Assembly: GCA_029864945.1 (NCBI GenBank)
Contig: JAOTSL010000043.1
Span: 1 to 14,770, forward strand
Direction of reading: 5' to 3'
DNA length: 14,770 nt
Origin: Gammaproteobacteria bacterium
GTDB taxonomy: Bacteria > Pseudomonadota > Gammaproteobacteria > S012-40
This document shows positions 7,953-14,770 of the stretch, piece after piece. The translations under genes and the position numbers were made by a program. Each line of letters begins with the position of its first letter. The first letter of the stretch is position 1. The notes beneath the pieces are model-generated. The model had not been told where the DNA came from and did no database searches. It worked only from the letters and a program-made list of their open reading frames with translations.

Positions 7953-8069
7953 GTGTTTCCTTGTGTTAAAGAACGATTTAGCGTGATTCTTAGGTGAGCT
8001 TGCGGCTGTTACTTGTAAGCTCATATCCGAAATGCAAAAACCGGAAAAATATTCCTTGAGAGAACTTGT

Positions 8070-8124
8070 TATGTATCGCCCAAATATTTAACTTTTAAAT
8101 TGACTAAAAGGGTTAAGCCTTTAG
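8070..8124 (-). promoter_or_regulatory. second copy of the palindrome-plus-promoter module
   Basis: This copy matches the region at 5985-6040 in order and spacing: a -10-like TACATA (8075-8070, minus strand), the shared 'TTTGG(G/A)CGAT' block, and an imperfect palindrome (8104-8124, CTAAAAGGGTTAAGCCTTTAG) exactly 28 nt from the -10-like hexamer. It lies upstream of the CARDB lipoprotein and 62 nt before the divergently transcribed response regulator, so it could act on either gene. A 7-bp inverted repeat (TGAGCTT 7995-8001, AAGCTCA 8017-8023) lies in the leader between it and the lipoprotein start. Confidence 0.45.
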
Positions 8125-8186
8125 GCTGGGGTGGCTGCATATGAAAATAAATGTCAAAATAGCGCTGTCTTGGGTAAGGGGATTTA

Positions 8187-8828
8187 ATGAAAATATTATT
8201 AATTGATGACCATGCGTTATTCCGCGATGGTCTTTTATTAGTGCTTGAAGGACTGAATAGGTCTATTGAGACATTTGAAGCAGGTAGCTATGAGTCGGCT
8301 AAAGTTATTATTGATGAAATCAGTTATATTGATTTGATTTTGTTGGACCTAGGGCTGCCAGGAAAAAGTAAGCTCGATGCGTTATTTGCTATTCGAGAGG
8401 AATCACCGGATTCATATATTGTTGTTCTCTCGGGAACAGAAGATCAACAGATGGTTGAGCAAGTTTTGCGTCATGGAGCGCATGGTTATATTCCAAAATC
8501 ATCTCCGGCAAAAACCATGATAAATGCTTTGCAGCTAGTTATTGATGGCGGGATATATGTGCCACCGGAAATATTGCGAAACACGATGCTTGATACCACT
8601 AATGCACGAACAAATAATGATACGTTGGATAAAAGCTTAACGCCAAGGCAACGTGATGTTCTTCATCAGCTCTCGACCGGAAAATCGAATAAAGACATTG
8701 GTAGTGTACTGAGTTTAAGTGAATCTACCGTTCGTGCTCATGTTGCTGCGATTTTAAAATCCTTTGGTGTGAGTAATCGGACTCAGGCTGTGCAGTTTGC
8801 GATGAAAAAGGGTTGGCTTATATCTTAA
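8187..8828 (+). CDS. NarL/LuxR-family response regulator
   Basis: This 213-aa protein has an N-terminal receiver domain (residues about 1-120) with acidic pair D7-D8, phospho-acceptor D54 in 'LILLDLGLP', S82 at the switch position and K104 in 'GYIPKSS'. A LuxR-type helix-turn-helix occupies residues about 151-205 ('LTPRQRDVLHQLSTGKSNKDIG', 'SESTVRAHVAAILKSFGV'). All residues needed for phosphorylation and DNA binding are present, so it should be a functional transcription factor. The start is supported by AAGGGGA (8176-8182) 4 nt before the ATG. Its stop codon is 7 nt from that of the convergent hybrid kinase, its likeliest partner. It is divergent from the CARDB lipoprotein, with a palindrome in the shared gap. 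Target genes are unknown; the nearby surface-protein promoters are candidates by position only. Confidence 0.93.
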   Translation: MKILLIDDHALFRDGLLLVLEGLNRSIETFEAGSYESAKVIIDEISYIDLILLDLGLPGKSKLDALFAIREESPDSYIVVLSGTEDQQMVEQVLRHGAHGYIPKSSPAKTMINALQLVIDGGIYVPPEILRNTMLDTTNARTNNDTLDKSLTPRQRDVLHQLSTGKSNKDIGSVLSLSESTVRAHVAAILKSFGVSNRTQAVQFAMKKGWLIS

Positions 8829-8835
8829 AGCCTAA

Positions 8836-10656
8836 TCAACTTGAGACCTTTGATAGAGTGGATACTAGTAAGTGTTTCAGTTTAACTGGGGAGACGGGTT
8901 TGTGAAGAACCGAGTGGCCGCTCTTTTTAGTTTCTTTAATTCTATCTGGTGCTGTATCACCGGTAATGATAATTGCAGGGATGATAGCGTTAGGAAAAAA
9001 GGCGTTTATTTTATTTATTGCTTCAATGCCGGTTTCATTTTCACGCAAACGAAAGTCAGCTAATATTATATTCGGCTGAGTTTTATTTTGTTTTAAAGCT
9101 TGTACGGCTTTGTCTCCAGAGGCGCAGGAGATTACATTACAGCGCCAGTTTTGTAGCAACTCGCTGAGACTATCGCGAATTTCTTTTTCATCATCAATTA
9201 TTAAAATTGTTTTGCCTGTTAAAGAGGTGTTGTCGGATATTTCTAATGTAAGGTCTGTTTGATATTCATTTGATATTGTTTTAGTGTCGCCACTGATTTT
9301 ATTTGTAGTTTGATTGCTACTTGTTGCATTGGGTAACTCAATACCAAATACTGATCCAGTACCCGGTACGGATTTTATAACCAGCGCCAAACCAAGAAGG
9401 TCAGTCATGCGTTTTACAATGGCTAATCCAAGCCCAAGCCCTTTTGAGCGGTCTCTTTCAGTATTGTGTAATTGATGAAACTCAATAAAAATCTCATTGA
9501 TGTTTTCTTGCGGAATACCAATACCTGTATCATAGACTACGATTTGTACTTTTCCTTGGTGTCTTCGGCAGCCAACTGCAACACCGCCTTTGTTTGTGTA
9601 GCGAATCGCGTTAGAAATTAAATTCCGAATAATTCTTTCCAAAAGCTTAAAATCACTGTCGATCCACAATGTGGTGTGAGAAAAGCTTATCTTCAGTTCT
9701 TTATCGTCTGCGTACGCAGTGAACTCATTTTGCATTGTTTGGAATAAGCTTTCTATAGAAAAGTGCTCGGTTTGGACCTGAACTACGCCGGCATCCAATT
9801 TCGAAATATCTAACAGTGAATCTAACAGTTCATTAAGCGAATCACTGGATTTTTGAATTTTGTGTACAATGGTTATTTCTTTTTGATTTTCCAGCCTTTC
9901 TTCAAGAGCACCCAGAAATAAACTGATAGCATGTAGCGGTTGACGAAGATCATGACTTGCAGCTGCAAGAAATTTAGTTTTTGATTTATTGGCCAGTTCT
10001 GCTTTTTCTTTTTGTAGTGTTAATTGGCCAATGAGATCAAGGTTTTTAAAGCGTAATATAATAGATTCACGCAAGGTTTTGTGATTGGTTTTTATAATTG
10101 AGTGGAATGCAAAATTAAGTACGAAGAGAAGAAGGCCAAAAATAATGTAATTTTTGTCATTAATGTTGAGATATTGCCATATCATGGGAATCATGGCAGG
10201 AACTAGAAAAAAATAAAAAGATCTAGGATTAGCCGATAAAGCAGCAAGTGAACCCGCTGACATCGCAATTATAATTAAGGTGAGAATATTAAATAATTGC
10301 AGATTATCCGGTGTAAAAAAAATGATGCTAGCTAGGCCCCAGCTAAGTCCGGACAAAAAGGTAAAAAAAGTGAAAATCCAGCCCCATTTGATGCTGTCAG
10401 TTAAGGATGTGCCTGAGGTGTGAAATTTTTTAATGGATAAATATCGGATAAAAGAAAGGGCGTAAATTGCAGTTATCCAACCAATAACAAATGTGTTTGG
10501 TACTTCGTTGTAGAAAGTGATTGCAATGCCAGTCGCGGTAGCAATGACGCCGATCAAGGCTACGTGGGCTTGCTGGTACAGGATTTCAATAAGCTTAGTG
10601 CCGACATTTAATTCAATTGATGCTGATTGGTCGTGTATAGATGTTTTGTCGTTCAT
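8836..10656 (-). CDS. membrane hybrid sensor histidine kinase with C-terminal receiver
   Basis: This 606-aa inner-membrane kinase has about six hydrophobic segments (roughly residues 31-50, 56-73, 91-114, 120-140, 147-163 and 170-188) and no sizeable periplasmic domain, so the signal is probably sensed in or near the membrane. A short helical linker precedes the dimerisation domain with the phospho-acceptor H235 in 'AASHDLRQPLHA', a variant H-box seen in NahK/ErcS-like kinases. The ATPase domain shows the N-box (N345, N349), G1 'DTGIGIP' (D376) and G2 'GLGLGLAI' (406-412). A linker leads to a receiver domain (about 482-600) with D488/D489, phospho-acceptor D534, T565 and K586. There is no Hpt domain, so the receiver may act as a phosphate sink or need an Hpt encoded elsewhere. 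The ribosome-binding site is weak. It converges on the response regulator at 8187-8828, its likely partner. Confidence 0.93.
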   Translation of the reverse strand: MNDKTSIHDQSASIELNVGTKLIEILYQQAHVALIGVIATATGIAITFYNEVPNTFVIGWITAIYALSFIRYLSIKKFHTSGTSLTDSIKWGWIFTFFTFLSGLSWGLASIIFFTPDNLQLFNILTLIIIAMSAGSLAALSANPRSFYFFLVPAMIPMIWQYLNINDKNYIIFGLLLFVLNFAFHSIIKTNHKTLRESIILRFKNLDLIGQLTLQKEKAELANKSKTKFLAAASHDLRQPLHAISLFLGALEERLENQKEITIVHKIQKSSDSLNELLDSLLDISKLDAGVVQVQTEHFSIESLFQTMQNEFTAYADDKELKISFSHTTLWIDSDFKLLERIIRNLISNAIRYTNKGGVAVGCRRHQGKVQIVVYDTGIGIPQENINEIFIEFHQLHNTERDRSKGLGLGLAIVKRMTDLLGLALVIKSVPGTGSVFGIELPNATSSNQTTNKISGDTKTISNEYQTDLTLEISDNTSLTGKTILIIDDEKEIRDSLSELLQNWRCNVISCASGDKAVQALKQNKTQPNIILADFRLRENETGIEAINKINAFFPNAIIPAIIITGDTAPDRIKETKKSGHSVLHKPVSPVKLKHLLVSTLSKVSS

Positions 10657-10804
10657 ATTGTTTCTGTGGTCTTGTTAGGTAGTGATGGTTAGTTATAACC
10701 TAAATTTGTGAAAAGGCATACTGTCAGCCTTGTCCAATCAAGGTACTCAACGAGTCGATTGTTTCTCTGGATTAACCAAAACACTTTAAAAAAATCACAC
10801 CCAC

Positions 10805-10842
10805 AAAAACGCCACGACAATTAAATTGTCGTGGCGTTTTTT
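10805..10842. terminator. perfect bidirectional terminator
   Basis: AAAAACGCCACGACAA (10805-10820) and TTGTCGTGGCGTTTTT (10827-10842) form a 16-bp perfect stem with flanking A- and T-runs. It lies 10 nt past the TAA of the minus-strand toxin-like lipoprotein and serves that gene. It also shields the histidine kinase promoter region (10657-10800), where I see only short inverted repeats such as GGTTA/TAACC (10687-10700) and CCTTG/CAAGG (10728-10743). Confidence 0.92.
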
Positions 10843-10852
10843 GTAATGCCTC

Positions 10853-13800
10853 CTATGGGTTCGCTATTAATGTGCTTGAGAATATGGTTTTCGTATTACA
10901 ACGACCAAACCCAACCAAATCAGCGCTGCCGTCGCCATTCACATCGGCCGCACGACGGGTGAAGTAATAACGCTGCTTGTAGGTATGGTCATTGTGGTAC
11001 CACTCATACGTACACGCTGTTGAACCACCGAGATCGAACTCTGTATTCTGCCAATCTAGTGCCGGGCCAAACTGAAAACTTCCTTTATTAAGAGATACCC
11101 AGACACTTTGGCTACCAAAACCCACAACGTCATTTAGACCGTCACCATTCATGTCTGCCAAGGTGCGTATATGTTTATGGTGATTCATCCAGGTCCCGTC
11201 ATCAAAGGTATCGCGCCAAGTATCTTGATAACCGAAGCTCCCATTAACAATTGTCCGCACGCTGGCGAAGCTGACCACCCCGCTAACAACAGAAGTGTTT
11301 TCTATTACTGCGACGCCGGAATTACCAAAACCGACAATGTCCTGATCGCCATCACCATCTACATCAGATAGGATACGAGGATATGTACGATTATCCGTCC
11401 ACCCCCCTTTGCCAGCAGTCATGTTAGTTACGTCAGTGGTGAGATAGGGAGTAGGAGAAGCAAACGTGCCATCACCTTGACCCAACGACACCCATAATTC
11501 CGTTTCAGCCAATCCCAATATATCCGCCTTACCATCGCGGTTAACATCGGTTACCCAACGGGTATGTCGATAAGAATTCCACGATGCCGAGCTAGTAAAT
11601 GTATTGGTTTCATTAAGCGCCGTAGTCGCTGGATTATCAACAAAGGCCATCGTCTTCAACTGGCTGGCATCGCTTATCTTCACCATGTCGCCATTCGCAT
11701 CCTTTGTGCCGCTGTTCAACAACACATATACCGCACTCCCTCCAAATCCAATGACATCAACATAACCATTGCCATCTACATCACCAAAAGTCCGGACATG
11801 ACTGTTAACATCCCAACCTGTATCTCTTCCAAAGCCATCATACCAGTTGATGGCACCCCGGAATTGTGTGCCATCATTAATGGAAACATAAATAAGCTTT
11901 GGAAAAAAACCAACCAGATCCAGGTCACCATCACTATCCACATCAACAAGATGCCGTGGAATTGTAGTGTTGTCGTATGAACTTGTTAAAGTCCATTGTA
12001 AATCGACACCCCATTTAACAGGTGCGCCAAAGCCAGTTTCGCTGCCCTTTGAAACCCAAACCCCGCTTAAATCATCAATAGCAACAATGTCTGCCTTTCC
12101 ATCGTTGTCAATATCGACTACTTCTCTAAAATCCAAAGCTTCACGCCAATTATCATTGAACATGTATTTGGCAATCTCATTCTTGGCACCAATTTTCGCC
12201 GTATATGCTTTAGTAATGACTGCGTTAGTCGTATCGGTTGCCGTTATCACAACAACGTAACTCCCCGATACTGAATAGTTATGGGTAAAGTCATAAGACT
12301 GGGCAGTCTTGATCGTCGCACACAGTATCGCCTTAGTAGAAACAGCTGTCCCATCACCCCAATCCACATCAATAGAGCATATTCCTTCTCCGCTATTGGG
12401 AACAACAACTCCTTTTAGATTAATTGAATTACTGGATTGAAGCTCCGATACTGGAGAAGTAATACTGAATGACGACGCTATAATATCAGTATCCATATTA
12501 TCTGGTGTTGAATCACCATCCGTATCCTTATTATATGGGTCATTACCTTTTGCCATTTCCGTACTATCGTTATCACCATCGCCATCAATATCGGCAACCG
12601 TGGGGTCGGAATAAACTTCAGATGGATAAAGGTTTGGATATAACGAATTTATACTGGTAACAACCCACTGTTCATAGACTTCCTGGTAGTCCGTGCGCCC
12701 ATCACCATCGGTATCTGCTAAAGTAGGGTCTGTACCCAAAGCAAGCTCCTGACGAAGACCTAATCCATCGCCATCGTCGTCCTCCAAATAAATCAACGCA
12801 ATCTTATCTCCAGCCCTAACCATAATATCGCTTAGTTGATAGACCTCGTTGCTTTGATCATAAAGAAAACTCTGAGTTGATACACCATCATATGCCTCAT
12901 GGATAATGACCCACTTTGCATTCGCCTTGTCGACGTTGTTAATACCCTCTAACGCAGTCAAACCTCCACCTGCCGATGTTTCGTAACTTAGCTGAAGGAT
13001 ATCGCTCAGTATCTTCGTCAAGGTAACGCCAGTACTTAGCGGGTTAAAATTGGTAGCGACAACAAAATCAACAGGGACTTTGCGATTGGCATAGTCGATA
13101 ATAATTTGTGCGCCTTGGGCGGCCGCCTGCTCCTGCAAAAAGGCCATCGAAACACCGTCCTTGTCTGCTACATCATAGCCGGCTATATTGACTGACAGGG
13201 ACTTTGCCCTTAATAACAAGTCTTCAGCGATATTGGGAAACAAGTCATTGTTAGAAAATACAAGCTCGCCTGTTTCACCAAGCGGTTCCAGTGAATCTTC
13301 CGGAAAGGCACCGATACCATCCAGTGTCAATGAACCCACAGGAACCAACTGCCCGTTAGTACCCGTCATGGTCGCATTTAACAGTAAATGGGTAATCGTA
13401 AAGGTGCGATTACCATTATTACTTAACTTGACTGTTGTCTTGACACTGCCGCCATTCTTTTCCCAGCCATTAAGACTTACAGTACCAGTAGTGGTTTCCA
13501 CTGTGTTATAGGTTTCTGTGGTATCTGTTCTAGTCCAATTAAAATTCGCCTTCCAATGCCCGGTCCATTTGGCACCTTTAGTACCTAGTTCCTGCTTCAT
13601 TCCCACTTCCACTCCGATAGAATAGGAATCTTCCTGAGTTGTTACGTCACCGGTTGTTTTATTTTTTAAATTCTGAGTTTCCGTACTACCAGACTTAGTG
13701 ATGTTTAGTGACACCGATGGCTCACTGGTTATACCTATCTTAAGCTTCGGCAAATCAGCAATGCGTGGATTGAATTTAAAATTCTGAGCCGTATTAAAAC

Positions 13801-14548
13801 CGCGCGTCACAATCTCTTCATAATCACTCAGACCATCCCCATCGGTATCTGCAATCTTAGGCGAGGTAAAATAAGTATTGAGCTCTTCGTCATTGGTCAG
13901 ACCATCTCCGTCTTCATCATCTTGTGTACCACAGAGTATGGTGATCAGCACATGTTCCGACCCAACGATACCAAGCCCGTCATTTGTTTTGCACAATTGT
14001 TCTGAGGACAAAGTTTTTATTGCCACTTCGTAACCATTACCCGTGGGAACCGGTGTTAAAAATGTATAGGTGCCAGTGGCATCTAATACAAATTCTTCTG
14101 TAATAGTGTCCGCTGTATTCGAGGATTCCGGCACTTTGGCGGTTAGCGTTAAGGTCATTGCGGTGTCCAGTCCCATAACTTTTGCGCTTACGGAATACTC
14201 CCCTTCCTTGAAGCACACGATCTGGATATTGTCTATACTGGAGCCAACAATACTGCCACTCGCATTGTTCATGATGCAGCTCTGAGCGCCTGGTTGACTC
14301 GTGATTGCAACACTATAACTTGCTGCCTCAGCCAATGAACTGTCGAAACTGAACCCCCCATTTTGGGATAACGTCAATTGTTTGGAGTCATTCAGCGAAA
14401 GACTTAACTCCTTACCGTCCTCAAGACCGCTAAGAGTACCGGATATCTTAAATCCGCTATCACCTGCAGCACCATCCAAAAGTCCGCATCCTTGTACTTG
14501 TAGTAAGATGAGGGAAGCTGTGAGGGTTACAAAAAATTTTATTAACAT
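10853..14548 (-). CDS. binary-toxin B/protective-antigen-like lipoprotein with PKD and FG-GAP propeller
   Basis: The ATG at 14548 is chosen because AGGTGA (14559-14554) lies 5 nt upstream; a GTG at 14557 would overlap that site. The 1231-aa protein has a signal peptide with C21 ('LLQVQGC'; Gln at -2 is unusual for a lipobox). Two duplicated beta domains with paired cysteines follow (about 33-112 and 118-206), then two calcium motifs (DEDGDGLTNDEE about 211-222; DTDGDGLSDYEE about 234-245). Residues about 250-590 resemble the binary-toxin B family: 'FNPRIADLP', an S/T-rich stretch around an amphipathic hairpin (307-347), 'AQIIIDYANRKV' leading into 'VTLTKILSDILQLSY', and 'VYQLSDIMVRAGDKIAL'. 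More DxDxDG motifs (589-688), a PKD domain ('WGDGT' about 730) and seven FG-GAP motifs (810-1216) complete it. Pore formation or delivery is inferred; no partner toxin is nearby. Confidence 0.8.
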   Translation of the reverse strand: MLIKFFVTLTASLILLQVQGCGLLDGAAGDSGFKISGTLSGLEDGKELSLSLNDSKQLTLSQNGGFSFDSSLAEAASYSVAITSQPGAQSCIMNNASGSIVGSSIDNIQIVCFKEGEYSVSAKVMGLDTAMTLTLTAKVPESSNTADTITEEFVLDATGTYTFLTPVPTGNGYEVAIKTLSSEQLCKTNDGLGIVGSEHVLITILCGTQDDEDGDGLTNDEELNTYFTSPKIADTDGDGLSDYEEIVTRGFNTAQNFKFNPRIADLPKLKIGITSEPSVSLNITKSGSTETQNLKNKTTGDVTTQEDSYSIGVEVGMKQELGTKGAKWTGHWKANFNWTRTDTTETYNTVETTTGTVSLNGWEKNGGSVKTTVKLSNNGNRTFTITHLLLNATMTGTNGQLVPVGSLTLDGIGAFPEDSLEPLGETGELVFSNNDLFPNIAEDLLLRAKSLSVNIAGYDVADKDGVSMAFLQEQAAAQGAQIIIDYANRKVPVDFVVATNFNPLSTGVTLTKILSDILQLSYETSAGGGLTALEGINNVDKANAKWVIIHEAYDGVSTQSFLYDQSNEVYQLSDIMVRAGDKIALIYLEDDDGDGLGLRQELALGTDPTLADTDGDGRTDYQEVYEQWVVTSINSLYPNLYPSEVYSDPTVADIDGDGDNDSTEMAKGNDPYNKDTDGDSTPDNMDTDIIASSFSITSPVSELQSSNSINLKGVVVPNSGEGICSIDVDWGDGTAVSTKAILCATIKTAQSYDFTHNYSVSGSYVVVITATDTTNAVITKAYTAKIGAKNEIAKYMFNDNWREALDFREVVDIDNDGKADIVAIDDLSGVWVSKGSETGFGAPVKWGVDLQWTLTSSYDNTTIPRHLVDVDSDGDLDLVGFFPKLIYVSINDGTQFRGAINWYDGFGRDTGWDVNSHVRTFGDVDGNGYVDVIGFGGSAVYVLLNSGTKDANGDMVKISDASQLKTMAFVDNPATTALNETNTFTSSASWNSYRHTRWVTDVNRDGKADILGLAETELWVSLGQGDGTFASPTPYLTTDVTNMTAGKGGWTDNRTYPRILSDVDGDGDQDIVGFGNSGVAVIENTSVVSGVVSFASVRTIVNGSFGYQDTWRDTFDDGTWMNHHKHIRTLADMNGDGLNDVVGFGSQSVWVSLNKGSFQFGPALDWQNTEFDLGGSTACTYEWYHNDHTYKQRYYFTRRAADVNGDGSADLVGFGRCNTKTIFSSTLIANP
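10901..12121 (-). repeat. seven FG-GAP/VCBS-type calcium motifs (putative seven-bladed propeller)
   Basis: Seven copies of a D-x-[DN]-x-[DN]-G-x-x-D-[IVL]-[VIL] motif followed by 'GFG'-like residues occur at irregular spacing of about 54-78 residues, for example 'DVDGNGYVDVIGFGG', 'DVNRDGKADILGLAE' and 'DVNGDGSADLVGFGR'. Seven motifs match the blade number of integrin-type FG-GAP propellers. Several are followed by 'V.VSLN.G.FG...W' strands. The propeller occupies the C-terminal third of the toxin-like lipoprotein. Confidence 0.8.
12488..12784 (-). repeat. thrombospondin type 3-like calcium motifs
   Basis: Four to five acidic D-x-D-G-D-type motifs are packed into about 100 residues between the toxin-like region and the PKD domain ('EDDDGDGLGLRQE', 'DTDGDGRTDYQE', 'DIDGDGDNDSTE', 'DTDGDSTPDNMD'). 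They should form a calcium-stiffened linker. Confidence 0.75.
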
Positions 14549-14553
14549 ATCAA

Positions 14554-14559
14554 TCACCT
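14554..14559 (-). promoter_or_regulatory. ribosome-binding site that decides the start at 14548
   Basis: AGGTGA on the minus strand lies 5 nt before the ATG at 14548. The alternative GTG start at 14557 lies within this hexamer and has no good Shine-Dalgarno sequence of its own. Confidence 0.6.
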
Positions 14560-14577
14560 AGCTGAGCCAATGAGCAT

Positions 14578-14583
14578 AGTATA
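14578..14583 (-). promoter_or_regulatory. candidate -10 element of the toxin-like lipoprotein gene
   Basis: TATACT on the minus strand lies 29 nt before the ATG at 14548. At the expected -35 distance there is only a T-run, so this is a weak call. Confidence 0.3.
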
Positions 14584-14727
14584 AAGTTATTGTAGATTCT
14601 AAAAAAAACACAAATCACGTGGTATTAACCATCTGCTTGGTCTTACATCGGCCGTTTCTTTAATTTCCGTATAGGCCAAATGGCTAATATCGTTTCGCCG
14701 CGCATAAGTTAAGCGAGCATTTTCCAT

Positions 14728-14759
14728 ACTGTATGGGGCCATATATGACCCCATACAGT
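14728..14759. repeat. near-perfect 32-bp palindrome
   Basis: ACTGTATGGGG (14728-14738) and CCCCATACAGT (14749-14759) are perfect inverted arms around a centre containing CATATATG. The whole 32 bp is a palindrome with one mismatched pair. No T-run follows on either strand, so it is not a canonical terminator. It may belong to a gene or element beyond the right edge. Confidence 0.7.
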
Positions 14760-14770
14760 TAGTCTAGTCA

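Noticed and set aside
7953..8024. Upstream extension of the lipoprotein N-terminal frame to 8024
   Set aside because: It would bury the signal peptide 24 residues inside the protein, and it has no ribosome-binding site, whereas AAGGA precedes the ATGs at 7952/7949.
11564..11980. Plus-strand open frames opposite the FG-GAP region
   Set aside because: They mirror the repeated DxDxDG codons on the other strand and have no start signals or recognisable domains.
14690..14759. Possible integron attC or IS terminus at the right edge
   Set aside because: No pair of core sites of the GTTRRRY/RYYYAAC type could be matched, no recombinase or transposase gene is in the window, and I could not recall a specific element with this end.

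Overview
The window reads as an accessory, surface-protein-rich stretch of a Gram-negative bacterium, most likely a gammaproteobacterium. Three genes begin with lipoprotein signal peptides ending in a lipobox cysteine. An Lnb/DUF4105 protein with a barrel-like C-terminus, a NarL/LuxR-type response regulator and a 'SHDLRQPLHA'-type hybrid histidine kinase all fit that group. Base composition is moderately AT-rich. Nothing in the sequence fixes a genus. There are no rRNA or tRNA genes and no CRISPR array.

Left to right: (1) bases 1-1864 carry the 3' part of an Lnb-like (DUF4105) envelope protein running in from beyond the left edge. (2) Around 2024-2197 is the decapitated 5' end of an IS1595-type transposase, cut off in its zinc ribbon, followed by a bidirectional hairpin terminator. 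(3) On the minus strand, 5918-2328 encodes a lipoprotein with eight Ig-like (BIG_2-type) repeats and a C-terminal parallel beta-helix. (4) A 388-bp gap holds its promoter, a perfect 22-bp palindrome, an unexplained stretch and a strong terminator. (5) On the minus strand, 7952-6319 encodes a second lipoprotein with a CARDB-like domain, broken by an apparent 1-nt frameshift near 7800. (6) A response regulator (plus, 8187-8828) and a membrane-bound hybrid histidine kinase (minus, 10656-8836) converge with only 7 nt between their stop codons. (7) A perfect bidirectional terminator precedes the 3' end of a 1231-aa minus-strand lipoprotein (14548-10853). (8) The right edge holds that gene's promoter region and a near-perfect 32-bp palindrome.

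The most interesting gene is the last. Between two sets of DxDxDG calcium motifs it carries a segment that aligns, by recalled sequence, with the calcium-binding, pore-forming and oligomerisation regions of the binary-toxin B family (anthrax protective antigen, C2II, Ib, Vip1). The usual C-terminal receptor-binding domain is replaced by a PKD domain and a seven-motif FG-GAP propeller, and the N-terminus is a lipoprotein signal. No enzymatic A-component gene is visible in the window.

A second point is a shared promoter architecture. The Ig-repeat lipoprotein and the CARDB lipoprotein have similar upstream regions of about 65 bp, each with a palindrome spaced 28 nt from the -10-like hexamer. 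One copy also lies in the divergent gap in front of the response regulator. This suggests co-regulation of surface proteins, possibly by that regulator, but that link is inference.
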